A program made the translations under genes and the position numbers. From Nocardia vulneris (GTDB lineage Bacteria; Actinomycetota; Actinomycetes; Mycobacteriales; Mycobacteriaceae), in assembly GCF_001613425.1 (NCBI RefSeq), contig NZ_BDCI01000011.1, positions 152,670-216,669 of the forward strand: a stretch of 64,000 bases of DNA, in the 5' to 3' direction. The first letter of the stretch is position 1. Each line of letters starts with the position of its first letter. The notes under the pieces were generated by a model. It was not told the DNA's origin. It saw only the letters and a program-made list of their open reading frames with translations, and did no database searches. Positions 51,104 to 59,344 of the stretch are shown here, one piece after another.

Positions 51104-52247
51104 ATGCTTGCAATGACGCACAATGCCATGCGCGCCCTGCTCGGGGTTGCTTTCACCGCGGGTCTGACCGTCGCCACGCTGCTCGGTTCCGGTGCGGCGA
51201 GCGGTGATCCGGGCGGTGACCCGGCCGGATCGGCACTCGTGGCAGCGCTCGATGCCGGGCTGGCGCCCGCGGCGGACGGCAGGCAGCCGCGAGCCGTCCT
51301 GGATACCGGTAGCAGCGGTGCGCTCAGTTACGCGTCGGACGTGCTCGGCGAGGGACCGGAAATGTCGTCCTATCTGAGCGCTTTCGCCTATGGGCTGACT
51401 CATCCCGATGCCGCGCCGCCGGGCGCGAACCGCTGGGATTGTCAGCCGAGCGCCGCGCACCCGCAGCCGGTGGTGCTGCTGCACGGCACCTGGCTCAACG
51501 CCTACGACAGCTTCGCCTATCTCGCACCGCGCCTCGCCCGCGCCGGATATTGCGTGTTCGCCTTCAATTTCGGTCGCTCCGGTCTGCTGACGGGCGGTGG
51601 TCTCGGGCCGGTGCTGCCCGGCCGGTACGGGGTCGGCCGGATGGAGGATTCCGCGCGGCAGCTGAGCCGATTCATCGACCGGGTGCAGGCGGCCACGGGC
51701 GCGGCAACGGTCGACATCGTCGCGCATTCGCAGGGCGGCACGGTGGCCAACCAGTACCTGAAAATTCGAGGGCGGTGCGCCGAAGGTGCGCAGGCTGGTG
51801 AGTTTCGGCGCCACTTATCACGGCACGTCGCTGCTCGGCATCGCGACGCTGGGCCGGATGATCAACAACCTCGGCGTGGACATCCTCGGCTTCTACGAAC
51901 CCCTGGTCGGCGTCGCCAATATTCAACAGGCCGTGGGGTCTGCGTTCTATGCCACGTTGAACGCCACGGGCGACACCGTTCCCGGCGTCGAATACACCTC
52001 GGTCGGTTCGCGTTTCGACCAGGTGATGAATCCGTACGACTGGACCTTCCTGCGGGCGGGCGCCGACGCCACGGTGCACAACATCACGTTGCAGGACGGC
52101 TGCGAGCAGGACATGTCCGACCACCTCACGCTCATGTACTCCCCGCGCGCGGCCTCGATCGTGCTGCACGCGCTCGATCCGGTCGCCTATCCGGCTCTCG
52201 AATGCACGTTCAATCCCTGGCTGATCGGCGGCGGGGGCAGTTTCTGA
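51104..52247 (+). pseudogene. secreted alpha/beta-hydrolase (triacylglycerol lipase-like) gene with a one-base frameshift
   Basis: Frame 1 from ATG 51104 encodes a signal peptide (FTAGLTVATLLGSGAASG) and the first 220 residues of a lipase: PVVLLHGTWLNAYDSFAYLA (oxyanion region) and VDIVAHSQGGTVANQYLK with the catalytic Ser. At AAAA (51761-51764) the frame is lost. Skipping one A restores FEGGAPKVRRLVSFGATYHG and runs on to GDTVPGVEYTSVGSRFD, then MSDHLTLMYSPRAA with the likely catalytic His, stop at 52247. The repaired protein is 380 residues, full length. Either a sequencing error, a recent mutation or slippage at the A run. Confidence 0.85.
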
Positions 52248-52398
52248 CCGCATTGTCACTACCCGCGGCGGAGAACGGCGAGCAATGCGAATTGTCTTCA
52301 GCACCAATTTATTTCCGCATCGCACCGTGGTTGGGTTGGTCGCAGGACAGGGCGCGGCACCGATGGCGCGACGAGCCGATCGAAAGGAAGCAGAGCCC

Positions 52399-53712
52399 AT
52401 GAGTGCCGATCCCGTGCGCGGCCTGACCGGTCCGGCCGTCGCGCCGCGCACCGACTTTCCGCTGCTGCCCGAGGACGATCCGTTCTACGCGCCGCCGCCG
52501 GCGCTGGATCAGCTGCCGCTCGGTGCGGTGGTCCGGGCCAGGACGGTCGAACTCGCGCTGTTCGGCCTTGTCCGGCAGCGTGTTCCGGCCTGGCAGCTGC
52601 TGTATCGGACCTGTGATCTGCACGGTGTGCCCGAAGTGGCGGTCACCACGGTGCTGTTGCCCTGGGGCGCCGACCCGGCCGTGCCGCGGCCGCTGGTGTC
52701 GTTCCAGTGCGCGATCGACGCCGTCGCCTCGAAATGCCTGCCCTCCTATGCGTTGCGGCACGGCGCCCGGGCGGCCGGCTCGATCCCGCAATTGGAGTTG
52801 CCGCTCATCGCCGCCGCGCTGACCCGCGGCTGGGCCGTGTCGGTGCCCGATCACGGCGGCACGGCGGGCCGCTTCGGGGTGGCGCGCGAGCCGGGATACC
52901 GTGCGCTCGACGGTATTCGGGCCGCGCTGGCCTTCGCACCACTCGGCCTGACGCCGCGCGTGCCCGTCGCGCTGTGGGGGTATTCGGGTGGTGGTCTGGC
53001 CACGGCGTGGGCCGCCGAGCTGGCGGCCGCGTACGCGCCGGAGCTGGCGCTGGTGGGTGCGGTGGCGGCCTCGCCGGTCGGCGACCCGGCCAAGGCTTTC
53101 GTGCGGCTCAACGGCGGGCTGTTCGCCGGTTTCGCCGCGGTCTTCACCGCGGGACTGCGGCGCGCCTACCCGGATCTCGATCGCCTGCTGCGCGCCCAGC
53201 TGGACGCACGGTACCTGGCCTGGCTCGCGGCGACCGAGACCACCGCGACGTTCCCGCTGCTGTACCGCTTCGCCCGCCGCGATATCGACAAGCACTGCCG
53301 CGGTGGCCTCGCGGCGCTGCTGGCCGCACCCGCGCTGCGCGCCGTGCTCACCGACATCGAACCGGGCGCGCAGGCGCCCGCCATGCCGCTGCTCGTGGTG
53401 CAGGGCGTGTACGACGAGGTCATCGCCGTCGCCGATGTCGATGCGCTGGTCGCCCGCTACACCGCGGCCGGCGCGCACGTCCGGTACCTGCGCGACAGGG
53501 TGAGCACCCATCTGCTGCTGCAGTTCTCGGCCGTGCCGGTCATGCTCGACTGGCTCGGCGACCGGCTCGCGCGACGCGCTGTGCCCGCGGCGGGCACCGA
53601 GACCACCTGGTCGCTGGTGTTGTCGCGGCGGGCGCTCACCGGGCACCTGGATTTCGTTCGCCTGCTCGGGCGCATGCTGTTCGCGCGCCCGATCCGGGCG
53701 GCCCGGAAATAG
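52399..53712 (+). CDS. secretory-lipase family (LIP/PF03583-like) alpha/beta hydrolase
   Basis: The 437-residue protein belongs to the fungal-type secretory lipase family found in mycolata: PLPLVSFQ-like region (PRPLVSFQCAIDAVASKCLP), VSVPDHGGTAGRFGVAREPG, the nucleophile in VALWGYSGGGLATAWAAELA (about residue 198), PLLVVQGVYDEVIAVADVDA with the Asp, and RVSTHLLLQF with the His. It hydrolyses acyl esters. No signal peptide is visible at the chosen ATG (ribosome site AAGGAAG); an upstream in-frame ATG at 52285 does not create one either. Follows the broken lipase gene by 150 bases, likely co-regulated. Confidence 0.87.
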   Translation: MSADPVRGLTGPAVAPRTDFPLLPEDDPFYAPPPALDQLPLGAVVRARTVELALFGLVRQRVPAWQLLYRTCDLHGVPEVAVTTVLLPWGADPAVPRPLVSFQCAIDAVASKCLPSYALRHGARAAGSIPQLELPLIAAALTRGWAVSVPDHGGTAGRFGVAREPGYRALDGIRAALAFAPLGLTPRVPVALWGYSGGGLATAWAAELAAAYAPELALVGAVAASPVGDPAKAFVRLNGGLFAGFAAVFTAGLRRAYPDLDRLLRAQLDARYLAWLAATETTATFPLLYRFARRDIDKHCRGGLAALLAAPALRAVLTDIEPGAQAPAMPLLVVQGVYDEVIAVADVDALVARYTAAGAHVRYLRDRVSTHLLLQFSAVPVMLDWLGDRLARRAVPAAGTETTWSLVLSRRALTGHLDFVRLLGRMLFARPIRAARK

Positions 53713-53854
53713 GAGCCGGTCGGTTCGTTTCGGAATCGGTACCTGCTTGCGGTTTGCTTTTATCCCCTAATTCCGTTGTCCAAGAGCTGAATACGGTTGT
53801 TGCGCCGGTGGCCGATTGTTATGGTGGCTGCCAAGCCGTGGGAGGCGATGCTTG

Positions 53855-55792
53855 GTGTTTGTGGGGCGCACCGATTTACTCGAATTGATCGACCGATTGG
53901 TCGAGGTATCCGCCGATGAGGTGGCGGCGCCGCCGAAACCTGTGCTGGTGCTGGAGGGTTGTGGCGGTTCCGGCCGCAGCGCCGTCTTGGGTAGAGCGCT
54001 GGCCAAATGGCAGGGACACACCCCCTCGGTGCTGGTCCGGCCGCTGGAGCAACCGTTCGATCTGAACAATCCGGTGCGCACCGTGCTGGCCGCCGTCATG
54101 CTCGGCCTCAGCGTCGACATTCCCGGCTACGCGGTCGCGTTTCCCCGATTGGTGATCGCGCAGATCGTCATCGCCGAGAATTTCGGCGACCTGCCCCCGG
54201 ACGAGCAGTTGACCCGGCTGCGGTTGCTGCTCAACCGGTATCAACGCCGTGCCGCGCTGGTCGGTTTCGTCCAGAACATGATCAATCTGGCCGGTTCGCT
54301 GGCCGCCAATATCAAGGTGCCCGGCGTCGACGTGATCGCGCCCGCCGTGGCCAATACGGTCTCCGACGCGGTGGTGGGCCGGTTGTTGGGCGGCCGGCTG
54401 CTCGGCCGGGTCACCTGGGGACCGAAGGCCGCATGGTTCGGTCATCAGGATCTGGAGCTGCGGCTCGACGCCGAGCGTGCGCTGATCGGGCTGAGCAACA
54501 ACGCCCGAAGCCTCGATCCCCGGGTCCGCCGCGACGTGGACGACGTGCTGGTCGGGGCCTTGCTCGCCGACCTGCGGCACAGCGTCGCCAAGGTCAAGCG
54601 GCGCACCTCGAACGTCTTCGTGCTGATCGACGACGCCGACGCGCAGGCCGCCACCCCGTTTCTCGGTTCCGTGCTGCGCGTGCGCCGTTCGATCGCCGCC
54701 ACCGGCGCCGAGCTGCCCGACCCGCTGACGATCGTGGCCGCGAGCTCCGGTGTCCTGGTCGACGAACTGGCCGGCTTGGTGCCCGCGCCCGCGGTGTGGT
54801 CGGAGCCGCTCGACGCGGCGTCCCAGGTGCTGGTCGGACCGCGCTGGGCGCGGGTGCGGTTGCCCGAGCTGAGCGAGAGCGACGTCCGGCTGATGGCCAA
54901 GGACGTCGACCTGTACCAGTCGGAGAACATCGGCCACACGGTCTACCGGCTCACCCGCGGTCACCCCGCGGCGACGGCGCTGGTGCTGCGGCTGCTCAAA
55001 GATGAGCCGCAGCACCTGACGGATCTCGACGGCCTGTTGCGCAGTCCGGGCCCGGAGACCGGCGTGACCGTCGAGCAGTACCTGCTGCGGGTCTTCGGTC
55101 GTGGTTTGAGCGTGCGCAAACTGGTCCGTCGCGAGCTGGCCGCCGCGTTGATCACGGTGTCGGCCGCGCGACACAAAGCCGAGGCGCTCACCCTGGTCGG
55201 TGTGTTGCCGCCCGGCGTCGAGCACGATTCCATCCTGTTCAAGTCCCGCTCGCTGTGGACGGCCACGACACCGGGCGGCCCGGAGCGGCTCCCGCCGCTG
55301 CTGCGCCTGCTCGGCCTCCGCGCGCTGGTGGCCCGCACCCGTCCCGAAGACGGTCCCGGTCTCGAGCGCGTACTCGGCACGTTGCTAGAGCAGGTCGCCG
55401 CCGGTGATCGCGGGGGCAGGCTGGCGCACGCCCGCCTGCTGAACGGCCGCGCGGCGGTGGTGGACGAACTCACCACGCTGCTGGCGGAACTGTCCGCGCC
55501 GGACTGGCTGACGTTGTTCGACGCCGTCGTCGAACTGCCCGATCCGGTCCGCCGGGACGGGTCGCTCGTGGACAGCTCCGCCCGCGCCCGCACCCCGGGC
55601 GCGCATATCGGGGTCCTGATCGCGCTGGTGCCCGCGTTCGAGTCCGATATCGGCACCCCGCTGGAGCTGAAGGCGGAGCTGTGCCGCCGGATCGCGCACA
55701 GCTACGAGCAATTGGCCGAGCACGTCCCGGCCGACGGCCCGTTCCTGTTGCGCGCCAATCGCTATCGCAGGCTCGCGGACCAGTTCGAATGA
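53855..55792 (+). CDS. STAND-like P-loop ATPase of unknown function
   Basis: A protein of about 645 residues. The start VFVGRTDLLELIDRLVE is like STAND NTPases; Walker A is LEGCGGSGRSAVLGRAL (about 37-45, Arg in place of the usual Lys), Walker B is SNVFVLIDDADAQA (about 262), and a sensor-like LTIVAASSGVLVDEL follows. Residues 145-190 are hydrophobic (GSLAANIKVPGVDVIAPAVA) and may touch the membrane. The C-terminal half is helical without recognisable repeats. Start is GTG 53855 or TTG 53852 after GGAGG. Ends 25 bases before a membrane-anchored binding-protein-like gene, with which it probably functions. Confidence 0.7.
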   Translation: MFVGRTDLLELIDRLVEVSADEVAAPPKPVLVLEGCGGSGRSAVLGRALAKWQGHTPSVLVRPLEQPFDLNNPVRTVLAAVMLGLSVDIPGYAVAFPRLVIAQIVIAENFGDLPPDEQLTRLRLLLNRYQRRAALVGFVQNMINLAGSLAANIKVPGVDVIAPAVANTVSDAVVGRLLGGRLLGRVTWGPKAAWFGHQDLELRLDAERALIGLSNNARSLDPRVRRDVDDVLVGALLADLRHSVAKVKRRTSNVFVLIDDADAQAATPFLGSVLRVRRSIAATGAELPDPLTIVAASSGVLVDELAGLVPAPAVWSEPLDAASQVLVGPRWARVRLPELSESDVRLMAKDVDLYQSENIGHTVYRLTRGHPAATALVLRLLKDEPQHLTDLDGLLRSPGPETGVTVEQYLLRVFGRGLSVRKLVRRELAAALITVSAARHKAEALTLVGVLPPGVEHDSILFKSRSLWTATTPGGPERLPPLLRLLGLRALVARTRPEDGPGLERVLGTLLEQVAAGDRGGRLAHARLLNGRAAVVDELTTLLAELSAPDWLTLFDAVVELPDPVRRDGSLVDSSARARTPGAHIGVLIALVPAFESDIGTPLELKAELCRRIAHSYEQLAEHVPADGPFLLRANRYRRLADQFE

Positions 55793-55817
55793 CCTGCGCG
55801 GCAGAAGGAGACCTTTC

Positions 55818-57410
55818 GTGGCATCGCGATATCGGCTAGGCGTCTTTCCGCGACCGGAGCGGCCGTTTCCGCGGCCGTGGACGGACTGGGTGCGGCTGGG
55901 GCTCGTCGCCGCGCTGCTCGTGCTCGCCGGTGCCGGGTTCGCCTTCCGGGACGGGCTGCAGCACGCGTTCACCTGCAACGCGGGCTGGACGCCGGACCGC
56001 GCGGCCTGGCAGGCGGGCCGGCACTGCGTCGGATTGTCCGAGGGCCCTTACGCTTTCGAGCTGGACGCGTTCGCGTCGGTGCTGGCGGTGATCGATCGGC
56101 AGAATCGCGCGGCGGCCGAGGAGTGCCCGGGCACCCCGGCGACCGTCGGGGTGCTGCTCACGATGACCGACGAGCTGGCAGGCAGCAGGGCGGTCCACGA
56201 ATTGGAGGGCATGGCGGCCGGGCAGCGCCGGGCCAACGGCACCGGTTGCCTGCACCCCATGCGACTGGTCGTGGGCCAGCTCGGCGACTACGCCGGCGAC
56301 GGCGACCCGCTCGCGGTGGCGCGCGCCCTGGCGGACCGGTCCGACGTGGTCGCCGTGGCGGGCATCGGCCTCAGCGACCAGACCACCGCCGAGGTCGCGA
56401 ATGTGCTTGCCGCGGCGAAGATCCCGATGGTGTCCGATGTGGTGACCGCCGAGGGATTCGACCAGGACGGCTCGCGCGCCGACAATCCCGAGTTCGACAG
56501 CTGCGATCGCGACATCACCTATCCGCGCGGCATCGCGCGGGACTACTTCTATCGCGTGGCGTTCCGGGTGGCCGTGCAGGTGCAGGCGCTCGGCGCGGTC
56601 TCGCCGGTCCGGCCCGACTTCATCATGGTGCCGATCGGCGGTTCGGACCCGTACACCTGCACCACCTTGCCGTTCTTCCAGCGCCAGTACGGCGGCAATG
56701 TGCTGGAGGTCAAATTCGACACCAGCGAACCGAGCACTGTGCCGCAGACCGCCAAGCGGGTCTGCTCGACCCCGAAGGACGTGACGATCGCCTACATCGC
56801 CCGCGGTCGCGATCTGGGCAGGCTGCTGTACAGCCTCGACGAGGCCTACACGAACGGCCAGTGCGCCGCGACCTCGGTGACGGTGCTCAGCACCTCGGAC
56901 GGCAATCGGCTGCGTACCGAGGAGGCCGACCCGGCGCTCGAGGATCTGCGCACCAAGGCTTTGTCCTCGCCCAGTTTCGCCGACGGCCGGGTGCGGCTGC
57001 TGTTCACCCTGGTGGCCGGCGCGGACGCGCCGCAACCGGGCAACCCGAACTGGGCCGTGTTCGAACAGCACTTCCGGGACGCGGGTTTCGATCCCGAGCA
57101 CATCGGCGACGGCTGGGCGGTCAACGCCTACGACGCGGTGACCACCATCGATACCGCGCTGCGCGAACTGCCCGCCACCATGCCGGTGCAGCGCAGCCAG
57201 GTGAACGCGACGATCAGCGGATTCTCCGCGCCCGATACCGCGGTGCCCGGGGCGGGCGGACCGGTCGTCTTCGACAACAGCGGTAATCGCACCGGCCCAG
57301 GGCCGCGGGTCGTCCGGCTCTGCCCGGTGGCGCGGTTGGTGGATCGACCGCCCTTCGTCCCCACGCTCGAGGTGCTGCCCGGTATCTCGATCCCGGCCTG
57401 CGTGCGCTGA
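55818..57410 (+). CDS. membrane-anchored periplasmic-binding-protein-like (LivJ/type I) receptor
   Basis: The 530-residue protein has a short cytoplasmic Pro/Arg-rich N-terminus, one membrane helix (VRLGLVAALLVLAGAGFAF, about 25-46) and a large outer domain of the type I periplasmic binding fold: VGVLLTMTDELAGSRAVHEL, DVVAVAGIGLSDQTTAEVAN, AAKIPMVSDVVTAEGFDQ, PDFIMVPIGGSDPYTCTTLP, DGWAVNAYDAVTTIDTALRE. Six or more Cys suggest disulfides. Unlike ABC-importer binding proteins it keeps its anchor and has no permease nearby. Paired with the STAND-like ATPase 25 bases upstream, it looks like a ligand receptor. Ligand unknown. Confidence 0.78.
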   Translation: MASRYRLGVFPRPERPFPRPWTDWVRLGLVAALLVLAGAGFAFRDGLQHAFTCNAGWTPDRAAWQAGRHCVGLSEGPYAFELDAFASVLAVIDRQNRAAAEECPGTPATVGVLLTMTDELAGSRAVHELEGMAAGQRRANGTGCLHPMRLVVGQLGDYAGDGDPLAVARALADRSDVVAVAGIGLSDQTTAEVANVLAAAKIPMVSDVVTAEGFDQDGSRADNPEFDSCDRDITYPRGIARDYFYRVAFRVAVQVQALGAVSPVRPDFIMVPIGGSDPYTCTTLPFFQRQYGGNVLEVKFDTSEPSTVPQTAKRVCSTPKDVTIAYIARGRDLGRLLYSLDEAYTNGQCAATSVTVLSTSDGNRLRTEEADPALEDLRTKALSSPSFADGRVRLLFTLVAGADAPQPGNPNWAVFEQHFRDAGFDPEHIGDGWAVNAYDAVTTIDTALRELPATMPVQRSQVNATISGFSAPDTAVPGAGGPVVFDNSGNRTGPGPRVVRLCPVARLVDRPPFVPTLEVLPGISIPACVR

Positions 57411-57492
57411 CTGCTCGGTTTCACCCAGCATCGCCGGGGTAACTGCTGGTAGATGGGGGGCAGGGCGTCCGGAGGGGAGAGGCGGTGCCGCG

Positions 57493-58142
57493 ATGGCGAG
57501 AGTGTTCCTGGTCGACGATCACGAGATCGTCCGCCTCGGCATCCGCGACCTCGTCGACGGCCACGCCGATCTCGCGGTGGTCGGCGAGGCGGCCACCTGC
57601 GCGCAGGCGCGGCGCCGGGTGCCGCCGCTGCGCCCCGATGTCGCGGTGCTCGACGTCCGGCTGCCCGACGGCAGCGGGGTCGAGTTGTGCCGCGATCTGC
57701 TCGCGGCGACGCCGGGCTTGCGCTGCCTGATGCTCACCTCGTTCGTCGACGAGCAGTCGATGATCGGTGCGGTGCTGGCCGGTGCCAGCGGGTTCCTGGT
57801 CAAAGACATCCGCGGGCAGGAACTGGTCGAGGCGATTCGCGCGGTAGCCGCCGGCCGCTCGCTGCTCGACGACCGGGCCGTCGCCGCGCTGATGACGAAG
57901 CTGCGCACCCAGCACGCGGCCGAGCAGGGCCGCTCGCGACGCTGTCCGACCGGGAGCGCACGGTGCTCGGCATGCTCGGCGAAGGGCTGACCAACCGGCA
58001 GATCGCGCGCCGAATGTTCTTGTCGGAGAAGACCGTCAAGAACTATGTCTCGCAGCTGCTGGCGAAACTCGAGGTCGGCGGCCGCACCCAGGCCGGGGTG
58101 CTGGCCACCAAGCTCGGCCTGCCCGAGCAACGTCGCGAATGA
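57493..58142 (+). pseudogene. dosR: DosR/DevR-like response regulator gene with a one-base frameshift
   Basis: ATG 57493 (after GGAGGGGAGAGG) encodes a receiver domain very like DosR: ARVFLVDDHEIVRLGIRDL, the Asp in RPDVAVLDVRLPDGSGVELC (about residue 54), CLMLTSFVDEQSMIGAVLAG, GFLVKDIRGQELVEAIRAV. At about 57929-57931 one base is missing (a G or C in GGGCC); the frame then ends at 57990. Restoring one base continues into LATLSDRERTVLGMLGEGLT and RMFLSEKTVKNYVSQLLAKL, giving 216 residues, the normal DosR length. No DosS/DosT kinase is adjacent. As given, the DNA-binding domain is lost. Confidence 0.85.
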
Positions 58143-58146
58143 GTGC

Positions 58147-59115
58147 CTAGCGATCGATGACGTCGGCGATCGGCCGACGCGGGGTGTGCGGCAGCGGCGC
58201 GACGCTCGTCGGCACCCAGCCGACGCGCAGCATGGCCTGCGGGTAGGCGCAGTCGTACAGCACCTGGGTCCGGATGTCCGCACGCAGTTCCGGTACGCCC
58301 AGCGGTTCGGTTTGCAGGCAGTTGGACAGGCCGAGATCGGTGGCCGTCAGCAGCGCGGCGCTCAGGGCCTCGCCCGCGCGCAGGCGCGACATCCGATCGT
58401 CGGACGGGGTGCAGACCACCAGCCATTCCGCGGCGTCCGGATGCAGGGTCCGGTCGACGAGGGCCGGATCGGTGAAGGTGCGTACCGGGATCTCGTCGCG
58501 GGGTTGCGGCCGCGGGCTGTTCGCCGCGGGCACACCGTCGGGGGTGCCGCGGCGGCCGCTCCATGCCGCCAGTTCGAGCTGATATGCGGGGTCGGCCGCG
58601 TGCCGGGCCACCGCGTCGCGGGCGGGCCGGGCGAGCCGCGCGCGCAGCCCGTCCGGGACCTGCCGCACCACGGCGCCGTATCGCGCCGCGCGGGTCGCGA
58701 TGGTGCGCAGGTAGCCGGGCGGCACCTGCCACGAGCTGTAGCGCCGGCGGTCGGACTGCCGGTGCACCAGGGCGGCGCTGAGCTCGAAGTCGGTGGGCGT
58801 CGGCGCGTATGGGCTGAGGGTGACGGTCGCGAGATGATCGGGATCGCCCGGATCGGGCAGGTGCTCGACCGCGGCCGACCAGCCGAGCACGGCCAGCGCC
58901 ACCCGCAGATGATGCAGTGCCGCACCACAACTGAGGATCAGGCCACGCTGGTGTGGATCGGTTGCGACGAGATGCCGGTCGGGGTCGGCATACAGCTGGA
59001 TCGCCTCGTCGGCGATCCGCCAGCGCCACGGCTGGCTGTTGTGTACCGAGGGCGCGCGGACCGCCATCGCCAGCGCGGCCTCGACGGTATCGGCGTCCGG
59101 CTGTGCACAGCCCAT
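58147..59115 (-). CDS. Acg-family nitroreductase-like protein
   Basis: The 322-residue protein resembles the Acg (Rv2032) group: AMAVRAPSVHNSQPWRWRIA near the start, IQLYADPDRHLVATDPHQRG, LSCGAALHHLRVALA, ALVHRQSDRRRYSSWQVP, and a late ALLTATDLGLSNCLQTEPLG. The group has a nitroreductase-like FMN site that is closed by a lid and is thought to store or sequester FMN in dormant cells; it is a classical DosR-regulon member. It converges on the dosR-like gene. ATG 59115 is used with AGGAGG ten bases upstream. A DosR-box-like element lies 120 bases upstream. Confidence 0.87.
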   Translation of the reverse strand: MGCAQPDADTVEAALAMAVRAPSVHNSQPWRWRIADEAIQLYADPDRHLVATDPHQRGLILSCGAALHHLRVALAVLGWSAAVEHLPDPGDPDHLATVTLSPYAPTPTDFELSAALVHRQSDRRRYSSWQVPPGYLRTIATRAARYGAVVRQVPDGLRARLARPARDAVARHAADPAYQLELAAWSGRRGTPDGVPAANSPRPQPRDEIPVRTFTDPALVDRTLHPDAAEWLVVCTPSDDRMSRLRAGEALSAALLTATDLGLSNCLQTEPLGVPELRADIRTQVLYDCAYPQAMLRVGWVPTSVAPLPHTPRRPIADVIDR

Positions 59116-59221
59116 GGATTCAGTGCCTCCTAGCTCGATGCGGCGCGGCGCGATCGGATACACGCACGAGCCCTACCGAGCCGAGTGTCCGGACGGCTGC
59201 GGCGTCCGACATTGATCTGAA

Positions 59222-59251
59222 GGTCCCGAAAAGTCGGGACCAATGGTCCGA
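59222..59251. promoter_or_regulatory. DosR-box-like element between acg-like and glutamine-synthetase-like genes
   Basis: TCGGGAC-CAAT-GGTCCGA (59234-59251) fits the DosR consensus TTSGGGACTWWAGTCCCSAA in its half sites with one mismatch; its core GGACCAATGGTCC is a perfect 6-1-6 palindrome. Directly before it, GGTCCCGA-AAAG-TCGGGACC (59222-59241) is another perfect inverted repeat sharing one half site. It may serve the acg-like gene, the glnA-like gene or both. Confidence 0.6.
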
Positions 59252-59344
59252 TCGACGCACCGGCGCAGCAGGTTTGTGTGTCCGATCACAAAACGGCCGA
59301 GTTTGCTCTAGCGTGAGCACGGTTGGTGCCGAGAGGGGCTGTTG

